From assembly GCF_006007885.1 (NCBI RefSeq), contig NZ_VCRO01000004.1, forward strand, positions 310,001 through 374,000: DNA of 64,000 nt, in the 5' to 3' direction. The first letter of the stretch is position 1. Each line of letters starts with the position of its first letter. The stretch is from Alteribacter natronophilus. Lineage in GTDB: Bacteria; Bacillota; Bacilli; Bacillales; Salisediminibacteriaceae. The notes below the pieces were generated by a model, which was not told the DNA's origin, searched no databases, and saw only the letters and a program-made list of their open reading frames with translations. Below, one piece after another: positions 44,432 through 53,140 of the stretch. The translations under genes and the position numbers were made by a program.

Positions 44432-45919
44432 ATGGAAACAGTAAGTAAAAAGATCGATGTTAATCTTGATAAAACTTATGGTCCATATATCAACGGTAAA
44501 ACTGTAGACCCTTTTATGGGTTATATTGATGCTATTAATGCTGCAAGCGGAAAATTACTTTCCAGGATTGGAAGAGGGGGGACCGAAGATATTGACAGTG
44601 CTGTCAAGGCTGCCAGGAAAGCATTACCAGACTGGTCCAATACTCGGGTCGAAGAACGTTCAGCGTTACTCCATAAAATAGCTGATGTTCTAGAAAAAAA
44701 TCAAGAACGTTTAAAATTAATCGAATGTATGGATACAGGGAGAGCAATCCATGAGTTTGATTTGGATTATGAACTTGCTATATATCAATTCCGTTATTTT
44801 GCCTCTGCGATCTTAACATATGAAGGTACCTCGAGGCCTGTTGAGAATGGTTTTTTAATAACGAAGAAAGAGCCATTAGGTGTTTGCGCTCAAATTATTC
44901 CTTGGAATGTACCTATGATTATGACTTCCTTTAAGCTGGCTCCAGCTCTGGCTGCAGGAAATACGGTGGTATTAAAACCAGCAGAAGATGCGTGTCTTTC
45001 TATTATGGAATTTGCTAAACTCCTCGGAGAGATTCTTCCACCTGGAGTGGTTAATGTTGTACCAGGATATGGAACAGAAGCAGGGCAAGCACTAATTGAT
45101 CACCCTGATATAGACAAGCTTGCATTTACAGGAAGCGTGGAAGTAGGTCGTCATGTAGGTAAAACAGCTGGAGAAAGAATTCTTCCTGTTACTTTGGAAC
45201 TTGGGGGGAAAGCGCCACATATAGTATTTCCTGACGTGGATATTGATCGTGCAGTAGAAAATGCGACTTTAGGATACACTTTCTTTAATGGAGAAAGCTG
45301 TATTCTTGGTACACGCCTTCTAATTCATGATGATATCTATGATGAATTCATAGAAAAATTAATAGAAAGAGCAAAAGAAGTAAAAATTGGTGAACCAACA
45401 GACCCTTCCACTAGATTAGCATCCATTATTAATGAGAAACAAGGTAAGAGAGTACTTGGCTACTTTGATATCGCCAGAGAAGAAGGGGCGAAAATTCTAT
45501 ATGGAGGTAATCGGGTCACCGTACCGGGGTATGAGCATGGTTATTTTATTGAACCGACGATCATTGAAGCTGAACCTAAAATGAGAATAGCTCAAGAGGA
45601 GATTTTTGGACCAGTTGCCACAGTGACTCGTTGGAGTGAGGTAGAAGAAGTTATCAAAATGGCCAATGACGTTGAATATGGTTTGGCAGCCGGGATCATG
45701 ACGGAAAATCTTGAGAAAGCATTAGACACAGCTAACAAGCTGGAGGCAGGGAGCGTATGGATTAATCAATACTTTAATTTTCAGTCAGGAGCACCGTTTG
45801 GTGGCTATAAAAACAGTGGTGTGGGAAGAGAATACAGTAAAGAAGCTTTAGATGCATATAGTCAGTCAAAGGCAATTGTGGCTGGTTATCAACTACCACC
45901 GAAAGGGCTTTTTAAATAA
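44432..45919 (+). CDS. NAD(P)-dependent aldehyde dehydrogenase
   Basis: 495 aa with PWNVPMIMTSFKLAPALAAG, VLKPAEDA, FTGSVEVGRHV, the general base motif LELGGKAP (Glu) and the catalytic Cys in FNGESCILGTR; C-terminal EEIFGPVA and NSGVGREY. Oxidises an aldehyde to the acid. ATG 44432 has GGAGG 9-10 nt upstream. Last gene of the operon and the natural next step after the ThDP decarboxylase. Confidence 0.85.
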   Translation: METVSKKIDVNLDKTYGPYINGKTVDPFMGYIDAINAASGKLLSRIGRGGTEDIDSAVKAARKALPDWSNTRVEERSALLHKIADVLEKNQERLKLIECMDTGRAIHEFDLDYELAIYQFRYFASAILTYEGTSRPVENGFLITKKEPLGVCAQIIPWNVPMIMTSFKLAPALAAGNTVVLKPAEDACLSIMEFAKLLGEILPPGVVNVVPGYGTEAGQALIDHPDIDKLAFTGSVEVGRHVGKTAGERILPVTLELGGKAPHIVFPDVDIDRAVENATLGYTFFNGESCILGTRLLIHDDIYDEFIEKLIERAKEVKIGEPTDPSTRLASIINEKQGKRVLGYFDIAREEGAKILYGGNRVTVPGYEHGYFIEPTIIEAEPKMRIAQEEIFGPVATVTRWSEVEEVIKMANDVEYGLAAGIMTENLEKALDTANKLEAGSVWINQYFNFQSGAPFGGYKNSGVGREYSKEALDAYSQSKAIVAGYQLPPKGLFK

Positions 45920-45943
45920 AGCGTCTTTACGAGTAGAGAGAGT

Positions 45944-46231
45944 ATTTAACAGGGTGCTATTAACGCCACGTCTTCTTTTTTAAGATTGTATTCAATTTGT
46001 TCGCTTACATCATAAGCGTGATATATCTCGATGAGGCGATTTTATGATGAACTTTAATCCCCTCATCGAGCTGTTTTTTTCAGCATTCTATGAACTTCGG
46101 GCGATATGGTTTTGGTGATGGCCGCCGCGTAGTTCCGGACGGCTGTTTTTGAGGAAACGAGAAGATCCGTCGCAATAATCTCATCTGTAATCAGTGCTTT
46201 GTTTACTGATTTTATCAAGAATTCCTGACAT
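45944..46231 (-). pseudogene. Broken copy of the CotF-family coat gene at 59891-60190
   Basis: Nucleotide alignment with 59891-60190 runs over nearly the whole gene (about 80% identical by eye), including the MSGILD start and the C-terminal GALVK/APVK region. An internal deletion and rearrangement near 46025-46075 and the loss of the stop region break it. So the duplicate decayed while the other copy stayed intact. Confidence 0.75.
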
Positions 46232-46278
46232 TCTAATCAGCTTCCTTCTTATTTTTCCTCCTGACAATAACAAACTGA

Positions 46279-46313
46279 AACTCTTGGAGAGTACCTGTCT
46301 CTAAGGGTTTTTT
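46279..46313 (+). terminator. Terminator-like hairpin before group II intron fragment
   Basis: CTCTTGGAGA / TCTCTAAGGG followed by TTTTTT; the same hairpin family occurs at 61993. Confidence 0.7.
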
Positions 46314-46316
46314 ATC

Positions 46317-46394
46317 GTGCGCCCGGCATGTCTGACAGCTAGGTGGTGAAAGTCCACTACGGGGGACGGAGGGGCGAACCCTCCTCCTACTTGA
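46317..46394 (+). mobile_element. Group II intron (class C) remnant, internally deleted, right copy
   Basis: 5' end GTGCGCCCGGCATG..., then GTGGTGAAAGTCCACT, joined directly to a 3'-end-like segment ending CCTACTTGAT (class C introns end in a similar CCTACTCGAC-type sequence, consensus AY). It lies right after a terminator hairpin. About 80 nt remain of a ~1.9-kb element. The stretch 46400-46750 after it has a small hairpin (TCCCTCT-TAC-AGAGGGATTTTTT) and no clear gene. Confidence 0.6.
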
Positions 46395-46750
46395 TTTCCT
46401 CTCATCAGCAGCTCTTTTCAGGGTGTCCCTCTTACAGAGGGATTTTTTGTATTCCGCCAGGGAGTAAATATGCGGATGATCAGCTTAGCTTAGTGAAATT
46501 CTTTCAGATGGCCTTTTATTTTGTAAATATAAGGTCTTTTTTGTTGAAGCTATTTATTAATAGGTGACTACGAGCATTACTGAAGAGGAACGTGGGCAGT
46601 TAGAAGGTAGAGATGGATATAATTCAGGCGATGATGCGAACCGTGGATTCCGCCTGCATGTTGATTTACCATAAGCCGGCAGGTGAATTTGACGAATCGG
46701 CATATGATTATGATAGACTATCCTTAAATCAATATTTCGGGGGTAGAGGA

Positions 46751-46897
46751 ATGAAAATATTCATCACACTGCTTATCGTTGCTTCAATTATTTCGTTCGT
46801 CATTGGATTAAAAAAGAAACATCGTAACATGACAATCATTTCTGGTGCAGCAAGTGTTGGCTTTCTTGTATTGTATATGGTTTTATTTCAGCTTTAA
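46751..46897 (+). CDS. Small membrane protein, 48 aa
   Basis: ATG 46751 with GGGGGTAGAGG upstream. Two TM helices (2-20 and 28-46) joined by KKKHRN. No family recognised. The in-frame extension upstream to 46613 has no good ribosome site. The gap 46898-47189 that follows shows no gene. Confidence 0.5.
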   Translation: MKIFITLLIVASIISFVIGLKKKHRNMTIISGAASVGFLVLYMVLFQL

Positions 46898-47189
46898 CCT
46901 AGACGGTACTGGGAATAATATTGACCTGAAATTGGAAAACGTGTGAAGACATCATTGCAGTTTGTGTAATGGTGTTTTTTTAATGTAGAAAAGATCCTGC
47001 AAATTGATAAGCGGCTATAAGTAATGAGGAAAATGATCGGGTTAATATTGGGGAGTACTTGTTGTTACCTCCTTAACACTCATTCGGCCTTATTAGTACA
47101 AAAAATATCTGTTTTGTTGACCGCTACTGTGTAATACTATATAGTGGTAGTAAGTGTTACTGGATACCAGTTGTACAGAATAGGGAGAG

Positions 47190-47525
47190 GTGAATGAGCT
47201 GGTTAATCTAACAGAAATGCTCAAAGGCGTACTTGAGGGCTGCGTGCTTGAAATTATCAGCCGGAAAGAAACCTACGGGTACGAAATCACGAGGCAGCTG
47301 AATGATCTCGGTTTTACAGATGTTGTGGATGGGACGGTTTATACCATATTGGTGCGGCTTGAGAAAAACAAACTGGTGGAAGTTACGAAAAAGCCATCCG
47401 AAAAGGGGCCGCCCAGAAAGTTTTTCACGCTTAACGACGCGGGGCGTGAGGAGCTGAGGAAGTTCTGGGATAAATGGGAATTCGTTGCGTCGAAAATGAA
47501 CGAGTTAAAGGAGGAGAAACAATGA
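47190..47525 (+). CDS. PadR-family transcriptional regulator
   Basis: 111 aa winged-helix protein: LKGVLEGCVLEIISRKETYG, YEITRQLNDLGFTDVVDGTVY, LEKNKLVEVTKKPSEKGPPRK, FFTLNDAGREEL, all typical of PadR-type repressors. The GTG at 47190 overlaps the GGGAGAGG site; a CTG at 47199 or ATG at 47217 could be the true start. Its stop overlaps the next start (ATGA), forming the common padR-DUF1048 operon. Probably autoregulatory. Confidence 0.8.
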   Translation: MNELVNLTEMLKGVLEGCVLEIISRKETYGYEITRQLNDLGFTDVVDGTVYTILVRLEKNKLVEVTKKPSEKGPPRKFFTLNDAGREELRKFWDKWEFVASKMNELKEEKQ

Positions 47526-47869
47526 ATTTTTGGGAAAAAATAACGGGAAGCGATATGGAGAAAGAAATGAAACGCTTCGAATCGCGAGTCCAAAAGTTGC
47601 CTCCTGCGTATCAGGCGGCCTGGGAAGAGATCGACTCATGCATGTGGGAGCACGCAGATTTCACCGGTCGCAACCTCATGCCCATTCTTGACGGTGTGCT
47701 TGGTTTTCTCGAAGAAACAGCGGCGGAAGGACTAAGTGTCCAAGAGGCTTTAGGCAGCGATATTGAAGGATTCTGTTCAGCTTTGGCAGGCGTAAAAGGG
47801 GCAAAATCTTATCGGGATAAGTGGCGCGAGCAGCTCAACAATACGATCGCGAAAAAATTAGGTAAGTAG
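47522..47869 (+). CDS. DUF1048 protein
   Basis: 115 aa, helical, MNFWEKITGSDMEKEMKRFE..., ALGSDIEGFCSALAG. DUF1048 proteins are small cytosolic partners of PadR regulators, of unknown biochemical role. Starts within the padR stop (ATGA) after GGAGGAG. Confidence 0.8.
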   Translation: MNFWEKITGSDMEKEMKRFESRVQKLPPAYQAAWEEIDSCMWEHADFTGRNLMPILDGVLGFLEETAAEGLSVQEALGSDIEGFCSALAGVKGAKSYRDKWREQLNNTIAKKLGK

Positions 47870-47879
47870 GAGGGTCACA

Positions 47880-48239
47880 ATGAGCATAAGAGATATCATT
47901 GAAGGCAAAAAAGAGTGGCGGTCGCACGTTGCTCGAGTCAAAGCGCTCCCAAAGGATTATCAGATTGTTTATAAAGAAATTCAAAAATATTACTTTAAGG
48001 TTGGTCCTGTTGAGTTAACCGAAGGAACGGATCTTCTCTCGGGAATTATTGATCTTTTTGAAGAAGGTGCTGCCTCGGGCAAAGGTGTGCTCGAAGTGAC
48101 GGGAAGTGACGTAGCGGCTTTCTGCGACGATCTGATCAAAGACTCAGAAACTTACGCTGACATCTATCAGAGATCTGCTGATGAGGAAGTGAACAAGGCC
48201 ATGAAAAAAGTGATGAATAAAACAGAAAAACACAGGTGA
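47880..48239 (+). CDS. DUF1048 protein (second paralogue)
   Basis: 119 aa, same family as the previous gene (shares LPKDYQIVYKEIQKYY/ and VTGSDVAAFCDDLI pattern), 10 nt downstream with AGGAGGG. Probably formed by tandem duplication. Confidence 0.8.
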   Translation: MSIRDIIEGKKEWRSHVARVKALPKDYQIVYKEIQKYYFKVGPVELTEGTDLLSGIIDLFEEGAASGKGVLEVTGSDVAAFCDDLIKDSETYADIYQRSADEEVNKAMKKVMNKTEKHR

Positions 48240-48286
48240 GAAGACTGAAGACGGGTTTTCATAGGTCAAACAAGCCATTCACAAGC

Positions 48287-48332
48287 AAAACCACATGCGA
48301 TTTCCCAGCCAGAAATCACATGTGGTTTTTAT
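48287..48332 (+). terminator. Terminator of the padR operon
   Basis: AAAACCACATG-GATTTC / GAAATC-CATGTGGTTTTT. Confidence 0.85.
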
Positions 48333-48404
48333 TGTTGTATCAGCGAATCATAATTTTACAAAACTGGAAATCACACAGTCATTCACATAGAGGGATTGGA
48401 TATT

Positions 48405-48415
48405 TATGTTATTAT
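48405..48415 (+). promoter_or_regulatory. Extended -10 promoter
   Basis: TATGTTATTAT preceded by GGATATT, 55 nt before the next ORF. Confidence 0.5.
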
Positions 48416-48469
48416 GTATGATGTAAACATTTTACTGAGAGATTTTACCACGAGGAGTATCGTTGATAA

Positions 48470-48655
48470 GTGTCAGGAGGGTCATTCATTAAAAAAACCT
48501 ACGTCTTTCTCATTATTATTTTAATTATCAACTCAAGTAGATATTTGACCTATTTAATAGAGGGGAACAACTCCCTTTATTACATTTCCATGTTCATTCT
48601 AAACATCATTGGTTTAGTAGTAATCTTAATTTCACTACTATTCAATAAGAAGTAA
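48470..48655 (+). CDS. Small membrane protein, up to 61 aa
   Basis: Two hydrophobic helices (about 10-29 and 38-58). The start is ambiguous: GTG 48470 has GAGGAG 12 nt upstream, while the better AGGAGGG (48475-48481) is 6 nt before an ATT codon at 48488. Function unknown. A dispersed GC-rich stretch and no other gene lie in 48656-48912. Confidence 0.5.
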   Translation: MSGGSFIKKTYVFLIIILIINSSRYLTYLIEGNNSLYYISMFILNIIGLVVILISLLFNKK

Positions 48656-48912
48656 TTAACAGCTGAAAGATTTCTATTCCTGCCGATGGTTTATTTTTTG
48701 TGAAAACGCGTGGGACTGTCAATTACTGTTTTGAACCTTACAGGTTAACCCGTTAAAAAGCAGATTCCCTGCTTTTTTTTAGGTAGGAACCGTCCCCTTT
48801 TGACCCATTTGTCCAAAAAGAAATGGAGAAATGTAATGGTGGTACCAGCCCCGGAACAGGCAAAAGTATAGTATTATTTACTGGTGAAAATAAAGTTCGT
48901 TGCGGGGGAACC

Positions 48913-49632
48913 ATGAAAAAAATAATAAAAATCATTAGTATTGCCATCGTATTATTTATTGCTGCAGGTTATTTACTGAATGAGTTATCTCAGTCACGAA
49001 CGTTCCAGTTCTTCGGAGGTTTGGTTACCAGTGTCGAGACAGACGAAAAAGTCGTTGCTTTAACCTTTGATGATGGTCCAGGGGAAAATACAGTGGAGAT
49101 ACTCGATATTTTAAGAGAGCATGATGTAAAAGCAACGTTCTACTTAACGGGGTATGAAATTGAGGAGCACTTTGACGATGCCGTTCAGATTGTGGAAGAA
49201 GGACACGAAATCGGGAATCACTCCTATTCCCATCAGAGAATGGTATTTAAATCCCCATCCTTTATTAAAGAGGAAATCGAGAGGACGGATGAGTTAATAC
49301 GGGAAATCGGTTATGAGGGGGAAATCACGTTCCGTCCACCTTATGGAAGAAGATTAGTGCTGCTGCCGTATTACCTTTCCAGGGACGACAGGCAAACCAT
49401 TTATATGGATATTGAACCGGAGTCCTATCCTGAAATTGCTGCTGAAGCAAGTGAAATTGAAAACCATGTTGCAGAAAACGTAAACCCGGGTTCAATCATT
49501 TTATTGCACGTGATGTACGAAAGCAGAAGAGAATCTCTCAATTCGGTAGAAGGGATTATTAATGAGTTAAAAGATGAGGGTTATACTTTTGTAACCATTT
49601 CGGAATTGCTGGCGTATGAAAATCAGGAATGA
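48913..49632 (+). CDS. Polysaccharide deacetylase (NodB domain)
   Basis: 239 aa; N-terminal TM/signal anchor (about 3-21), then the NodB fold with all five motifs: TFDDGPGENT (general-base Asp and metal Asp), GNHSYSHQ (metal His pair), RPPYGRR, and LLHV near the C-terminus. It deacetylates peptidoglycan or another cell-surface glycan outside the membrane. GGGGGAA precedes the ATG. Stand-alone gene with its own terminator. Confidence 0.85.
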   Translation: MKKIIKIISIAIVLFIAAGYLLNELSQSRTFQFFGGLVTSVETDEKVVALTFDDGPGENTVEILDILREHDVKATFYLTGYEIEEHFDDAVQIVEEGHEIGNHSYSHQRMVFKSPSFIKEEIERTDELIREIGYEGEITFRPPYGRRLVLLPYYLSRDDRQTIYMDIEPESYPEIAAEASEIENHVAENVNPGSIILLHVMYESRRESLNSVEGIINELKDEGYTFVTISELLAYENQE

Positions 49633-49666
49633 GATTACCTTGCGCTTTCGTGCAGGATCGATGATT

Positions 49667-49704
49667 AAGAGCTTGGAGAGGATGCCTCTCTGAGCTTTTT
49701 TATA
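49667..49704 (+). terminator. Terminator of the deacetylase gene
   Basis: AAGAGCT-GGAGAGG / CCTCTC-AGCTTTTTT. Confidence 0.8.
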
Positions 49705-49911
49705 CTTGGCTTTGTTATTTTTCCTCCAACTGGCAACCTTTGTTCCCGGCTCGTGGTATAGTAATAAAAGACATGCATGGAAGGAGATGGTGTTTTATGG
49801 CTTACAAGTACAGAACTGAGATTGTAATCAACTGGGAGGTACTTGCTGAATAATTCATGCATATGAACCTCCCAAAAGCTGTATTCTTACTACACTTTAG
49901 GAGGAAGATTT

Positions 49912-50979
49912 TTGAACAATTACAAAACGAAAGAATTTGGTTTTACTGAAGAATGGGTTGAAAAAGCCCTTGAATACGAGGCCCTTCAAACAGGCAGGGT
50001 TTCCTCACTGGCTAAAGGTATTTATAAACTGATTACCGGACATGGTGACATCAACGCGGAACTTTCCGGAAAGTTCCGTTTTAGCGCTGCAGGTCCGCTT
50101 GACTATCCCACGGTGGGCGACTTCGTGATGCTTAAACACGAAGCAGGGAGTGCAATCATCCACCATGTGCTTCCCCGAAAGAGCGTGCTTACGAGAAAAG
50201 AAGCCGGTATGACGCAGGAAAATCAGCTGATCGCAGCAAACATTGACCGCATTTTCATCTGTATGTCACTAAACAGCGACTTCAATTTAAGGCGTTTGGA
50301 GCGTTATTTGACCATCGCGTGGGACAGCGGGGCGACCCCTGTGGTCGTGCTGACGAAAGCCGATCTCTGTGAAGATGTACCAGCGAAATTGGATGCCGTC
50401 TCGGACACAGCCTTAGGGGTTGATATTTTCGTGACGTCCTGTATGAGTGAAGATGGCTGGCATCCCGTAAAAGAATCGATAGCAAAAGGACATACTGTCG
50501 CTTTTATTGGCTCATCAGGAGTTGGGAAATCAACGTTAATAAACGCTTTGCTTGGTGAGGATCTGATGGAAACCGACGGGCTTCGAAATGATGATAAAGG
50601 AAGACATACAACAACGAGGCGTGAGCTGTTTGTGATGCCTGACGGCGTTATTTTGATCGATACACCCGGCATGCGCGAGCTCGGCGTGCAGTCTGTGGAT
50701 CTTTCCCGGTCTTTTTCCGATATTGATGAGCTTTCTGCGGCTTGCCGATTTAACGATTGTCAGCACAACTCCGAGCCGGGATGTGCGGTAAAAGGAGCGA
50801 TCACAGAGGGCAAAATAACCGAAGAACGCCTGCACAGCTATCGAAAGCTGGAAAGAGAAGCTGCCTACGCCGAGATGAGAGCGCGAAAACGCGAAGAGGA
50901 AAAAATCAAAAAGATGTTCGGCAGCAAAAGTGAAATGAAGAAAAAGCTCAGTGAAGTAAAAGCAAAAAACAGAAGATAA
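49912..50979 (+). CDS. rsgA: RsgA (YloQ)-family circularly permuted GTPase
   Basis: 355 aa; TTG start with AGGAGG upstream. OB-fold N-terminus, then permuted G motifs: VVLTKADL (G4) and VTSCMS (G5) before GSSGVGKSTLINAL (G1), DTPGMRELGV (G3); C-terminal zinc-binding CRFNDCQHNSEPGC. RsgA proteins help mature the 30S subunit. Slightly longer than the housekeeping copy (about 290-300 aa) and not beside prkC/rpe, so it is probably the second, accessory paralogue seen in many Bacillaceae. Confidence 0.85.
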   Translation: MNNYKTKEFGFTEEWVEKALEYEALQTGRVSSLAKGIYKLITGHGDINAELSGKFRFSAAGPLDYPTVGDFVMLKHEAGSAIIHHVLPRKSVLTRKEAGMTQENQLIAANIDRIFICMSLNSDFNLRRLERYLTIAWDSGATPVVVLTKADLCEDVPAKLDAVSDTALGVDIFVTSCMSEDGWHPVKESIAKGHTVAFIGSSGVGKSTLINALLGEDLMETDGLRNDDKGRHTTTRRELFVMPDGVILIDTPGMRELGVQSVDLSRSFSDIDELSAACRFNDCQHNSEPGCAVKGAITEGKITEERLHSYRKLEREAAYAEMRARKREEEKIKKMFGSKSEMKKKLSEVKAKNRR

Positions 50980-50984
50980 ACAAG

Positions 50985-51027
50985 AAGAAGTGCCTGGAGA
51001 CTTTACGCTCCGGCACTTCTTTTTACT
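50985..51027 (+). terminator. Terminator of rsgA
   Basis: AAGAAGTGCC / GGCACTTCTTTTT. The following 51030-51240 has no gene and contains a scrambled GC-rich repeat fragment. Confidence 0.85.
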
Positions 51028-51340
51028 GTAAAGGCTGTGTTAAAAACAGATGTTGATATGTATAGAGTTGACTGCAGCGAACGCGCGACACTTTCCACAG
51101 GATCCGCAGGGTGATTATTCACCCACTCTATTTGATGAATACTCCCTGTCTACTTTCCTTAAAATGGTTTTCAACGTAAACTGATAGTAGACAACCAGTA
51201 AAGTAAAAGCTTTAAAGGTCGTAGATAAGAGTGAGCTATGTGTGAGAAGAGAAAAGGGGCCACCACTGGTTAATTCGGGTACCTTGAGCAGTCAGTCATT
51301 ATGGAAAGTGTTTTCAATTACAATTTCAGGCGGTGATAAG

Positions 51341-51505
51341 ATGTATACAGTGAACTGGGGTGCTTTAGTAAACCTGTTAAAATCTTATTCTGTAATTATT
51401 GCAGGACTTGTATTTATGGTTGGTATAGTCGTATACATTGAAAAAGAGAAAGCAAGAAAAGAAGAAGAGCGTGATGAGGCGGACTACTGGGAAGCAGATG
51501 AATGA
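51341..51505 (+). CDS. Small membrane protein, 54 aa
   Basis: ATG 51341 with GGCGG/GATAAG upstream; one TM helix (about 14-34) then a highly charged tail (YIEKEKARKEEERDEADYWEAD). Overlaps or abuts the following lipoprotein gene, so probably one operon. No family recognised. Confidence 0.55.
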   Translation: MYTVNWGALVNLLKSYSVIIAGLVFMVGIVVYIEKEKARKEEERDEADYWEADE

Positions 51506-51513
51506 GGGGAAAA

Positions 51514-51900
51514 ATGAGATTTGCGATATTTCTGGTCTCCGTTTTCATTTTAGCAGCGTGCACCAGTGGTTTAAGGGTTGATAGCAGTGAAGAAGCGCAT
51601 GTATATGAAATGAAGAGTTTCAATGGGGTCGTTGATGAATCGAAACTAGTCATTAGAGACGAGAAAGTCATTGATGAGTTTATCAGCGCTTTCCGTGCTG
51701 CCAATAGACACAGAGGGGTTGTGGATATGGCGGATCCGGATTACAGAGTGGACCTTGGCAAAGACAGTTATTTTCTCTGGCTGGGTGAAAGTGCAGGGAC
51801 TGTTATGGATACGGCTGATACCCATACAATCTACGAATTACCGGAAGGATCTGCTGAAAGGCTGCGTGTATGGTTAGAAGAGCAGGTGCTGGATGGATAA
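51514..51900 (+). CDS. Putative lipoprotein, YhfM-like
   Basis: 128 aa from ATG 51514 (GAGGGG upstream). Lipobox LAAC at about residues 13-16 after a short signal sequence. The C-terminal half (VVDMADPDYRVDL, FLWLGESAGTVMDTADTHTI) is shared with the convergent lipoprotein gene at 51931-52347. Membrane-anchored outside the cell. Function unknown. Confidence 0.7.
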   Translation: MRFAIFLVSVFILAACTSGLRVDSSEEAHVYEMKSFNGVVDESKLVIRDEKVIDEFISAFRAANRHRGVVDMADPDYRVDLGKDSYFLWLGESAGTVMDTADTHTIYELPEGSAERLRVWLEEQVLDG

Positions 51901-51930
51901 AGATAATAAAATACTTTAGGTCGAATGTGT

Positions 51931-52347
51931 TCAGTCAAAAAGAAGCTCAGTCAGTTCCCGGCTCGATTCTTCAGTTAAATCATAAATGGTTTCTGTGTCA
52001 TTTACGTTCATAATCGTACCTGTTGTATTTTCCGCAGGCAGCCAGAAATGAAATCCATGCGGAGATTCGTCGTGGAGGATGATCTCGAAATCATAATCAC
52101 CTTCAGCCATATCAACGGACCCATCAATCCTCTGGGAGGAGTTAATGGCTGTCAGAATGATGTTCAGTTCATCTTCCTGAGTAATGGTCAATGGATCCTC
52201 TCCATCGATTGAGCCGAAACGCTCAAATTCTGAAACATGAATTCGATCAACGTCATCAGCCTTATAGTTAAAGTCTCCTGTTGAACATGAAGATATAACC
52301 AGCAAATACATTGACACAAAACCGGTAAAGGCAATTTGTTTAATCAT
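51931..52347 (-). CDS. Putative lipoprotein, paralogue of 51514-51900
   Basis: 138 aa; signal peptide ending in VISSC (lipobox). SVDMAEGDYDFEI, FHFWLPAENTTGTIMNVNDT and TIYDL align with the neighbouring lipoprotein. The two genes converge and stop 30 nt apart. Confidence 0.7.
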   Translation of the reverse strand: MIKQIAFTGFVSMYLLVISSCSTGDFNYKADDVDRIHVSEFERFGSIDGEDPLTITQEDELNIILTAINSSQRIDGSVDMAEGDYDFEIILHDESPHGFHFWLPAENTTGTIMNVNDTETIYDLTEESSRELTELLFD

Positions 52348-52430
52348 GGCAGGGTCCTCCTTTGTAAGCTGCGCTATTATGGAACTGGATACGGGGGATA
52401 CTCAGCACTTGTATATATTTTCTCATCCCG

Positions 52431-52907
52431 TTAGTTCAATCTGATCTCCATTTTTCTACTCTTCGTCATCATCCCAATTGACTCATAAAATTCAATGGCA
52501 GATGTATTTTCCTCGGATACTCCCAATTCAACGCTATCAACTTTGAGGGTTCTTCCGAAATCAAAAACATATTTAGTGAGTTTTTTTCCGATACCTTTCT
52601 TTCTGTGTGCTTCAACCACGCACAGACTTTTGATATATAATACTTTCCTCGCTTTAACAAAAGTGTTTTCTGTTACTTCTTCTTCCTTTGTCACGACAGC
52701 ACCAGCGATGTCACTTCCTATGGCAGCCACAAAAATATGCTGTTTATCATCAAGCAACTGGCTTTCAAAAAACTCCTGTTCGACTGGAGTGGAATTCTCT
52801 TTATACAGATCCGGTCTTACAGAAACGTGGAATTCATGAACCTGGCTAAATAAAGGTAACAAGGACTCGTAATCGACTTGCTTAGCGTTTCTAATCAATA
52901 TATTCAT
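52431..52907 (-). CDS. GNAT-family N-acetyltransferase
   Basis: 158 aa from ATG 52907 (GGGGGAG upstream). Acetyl-CoA loop EAHRKKGIGKKLTKY (R/Q-x-x-G-x-G/A) and the C-terminal SAIEFYESIGM typical of RimI-type GNATs. Substrate unknown. Confidence 0.85.
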   Translation of the reverse strand: MNILIRNAKQVDYESLLPLFSQVHEFHVSVRPDLYKENSTPVEQEFFESQLLDDKQHIFVAAIGSDIAGAVVTKEEEVTENTFVKARKVLYIKSLCVVEAHRKKGIGKKLTKYVFDFGRTLKVDSVELGVSEENTSAIEFYESIGMMTKSRKMEIRLN

Positions 52908-52933
52908 TTGGTTCTCCCCCAATATTTTGCTCT

Positions 52934-53085
52934 TTACTTTAATCGAAACGGTATGTTCTTAAAAGGCGCCTCCGTCGTTACTTCTTCGTAAAAATCCCAC
53001 ATAACTCCTTCAGTTGTTACATTTAACTTACTGAAATCCCAGCCGTTTATTTTCCTACCTTAACGTAAAATTCCAGTTCATTCAT
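52934..53085 (-). pseudogene. SAM-methyltransferase N-terminal fragment, frameshifted
   Basis: Two frames joined by a 1-nt shift near 53050 read MNELEFYVKVGK + INGWDFSKLNVTTEG + WDFYEEVT, resembling the first ~50 residues of a Bacillus class I methyltransferase. The SAM-binding motif that should follow is missing. Confidence 0.45.
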
Positions 53086-53140
53086 ACTTATACCTGCCTT
53101 TCAAGCCGGAAGGGAAGCGGGGGGATTGGTCAAACCATGC

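Noticed and set aside
49665-49862. 65-codon minus-strand frame after the deacetylase gene
   Set aside because: Runs through a terminator hairpin and has no ribosome site.
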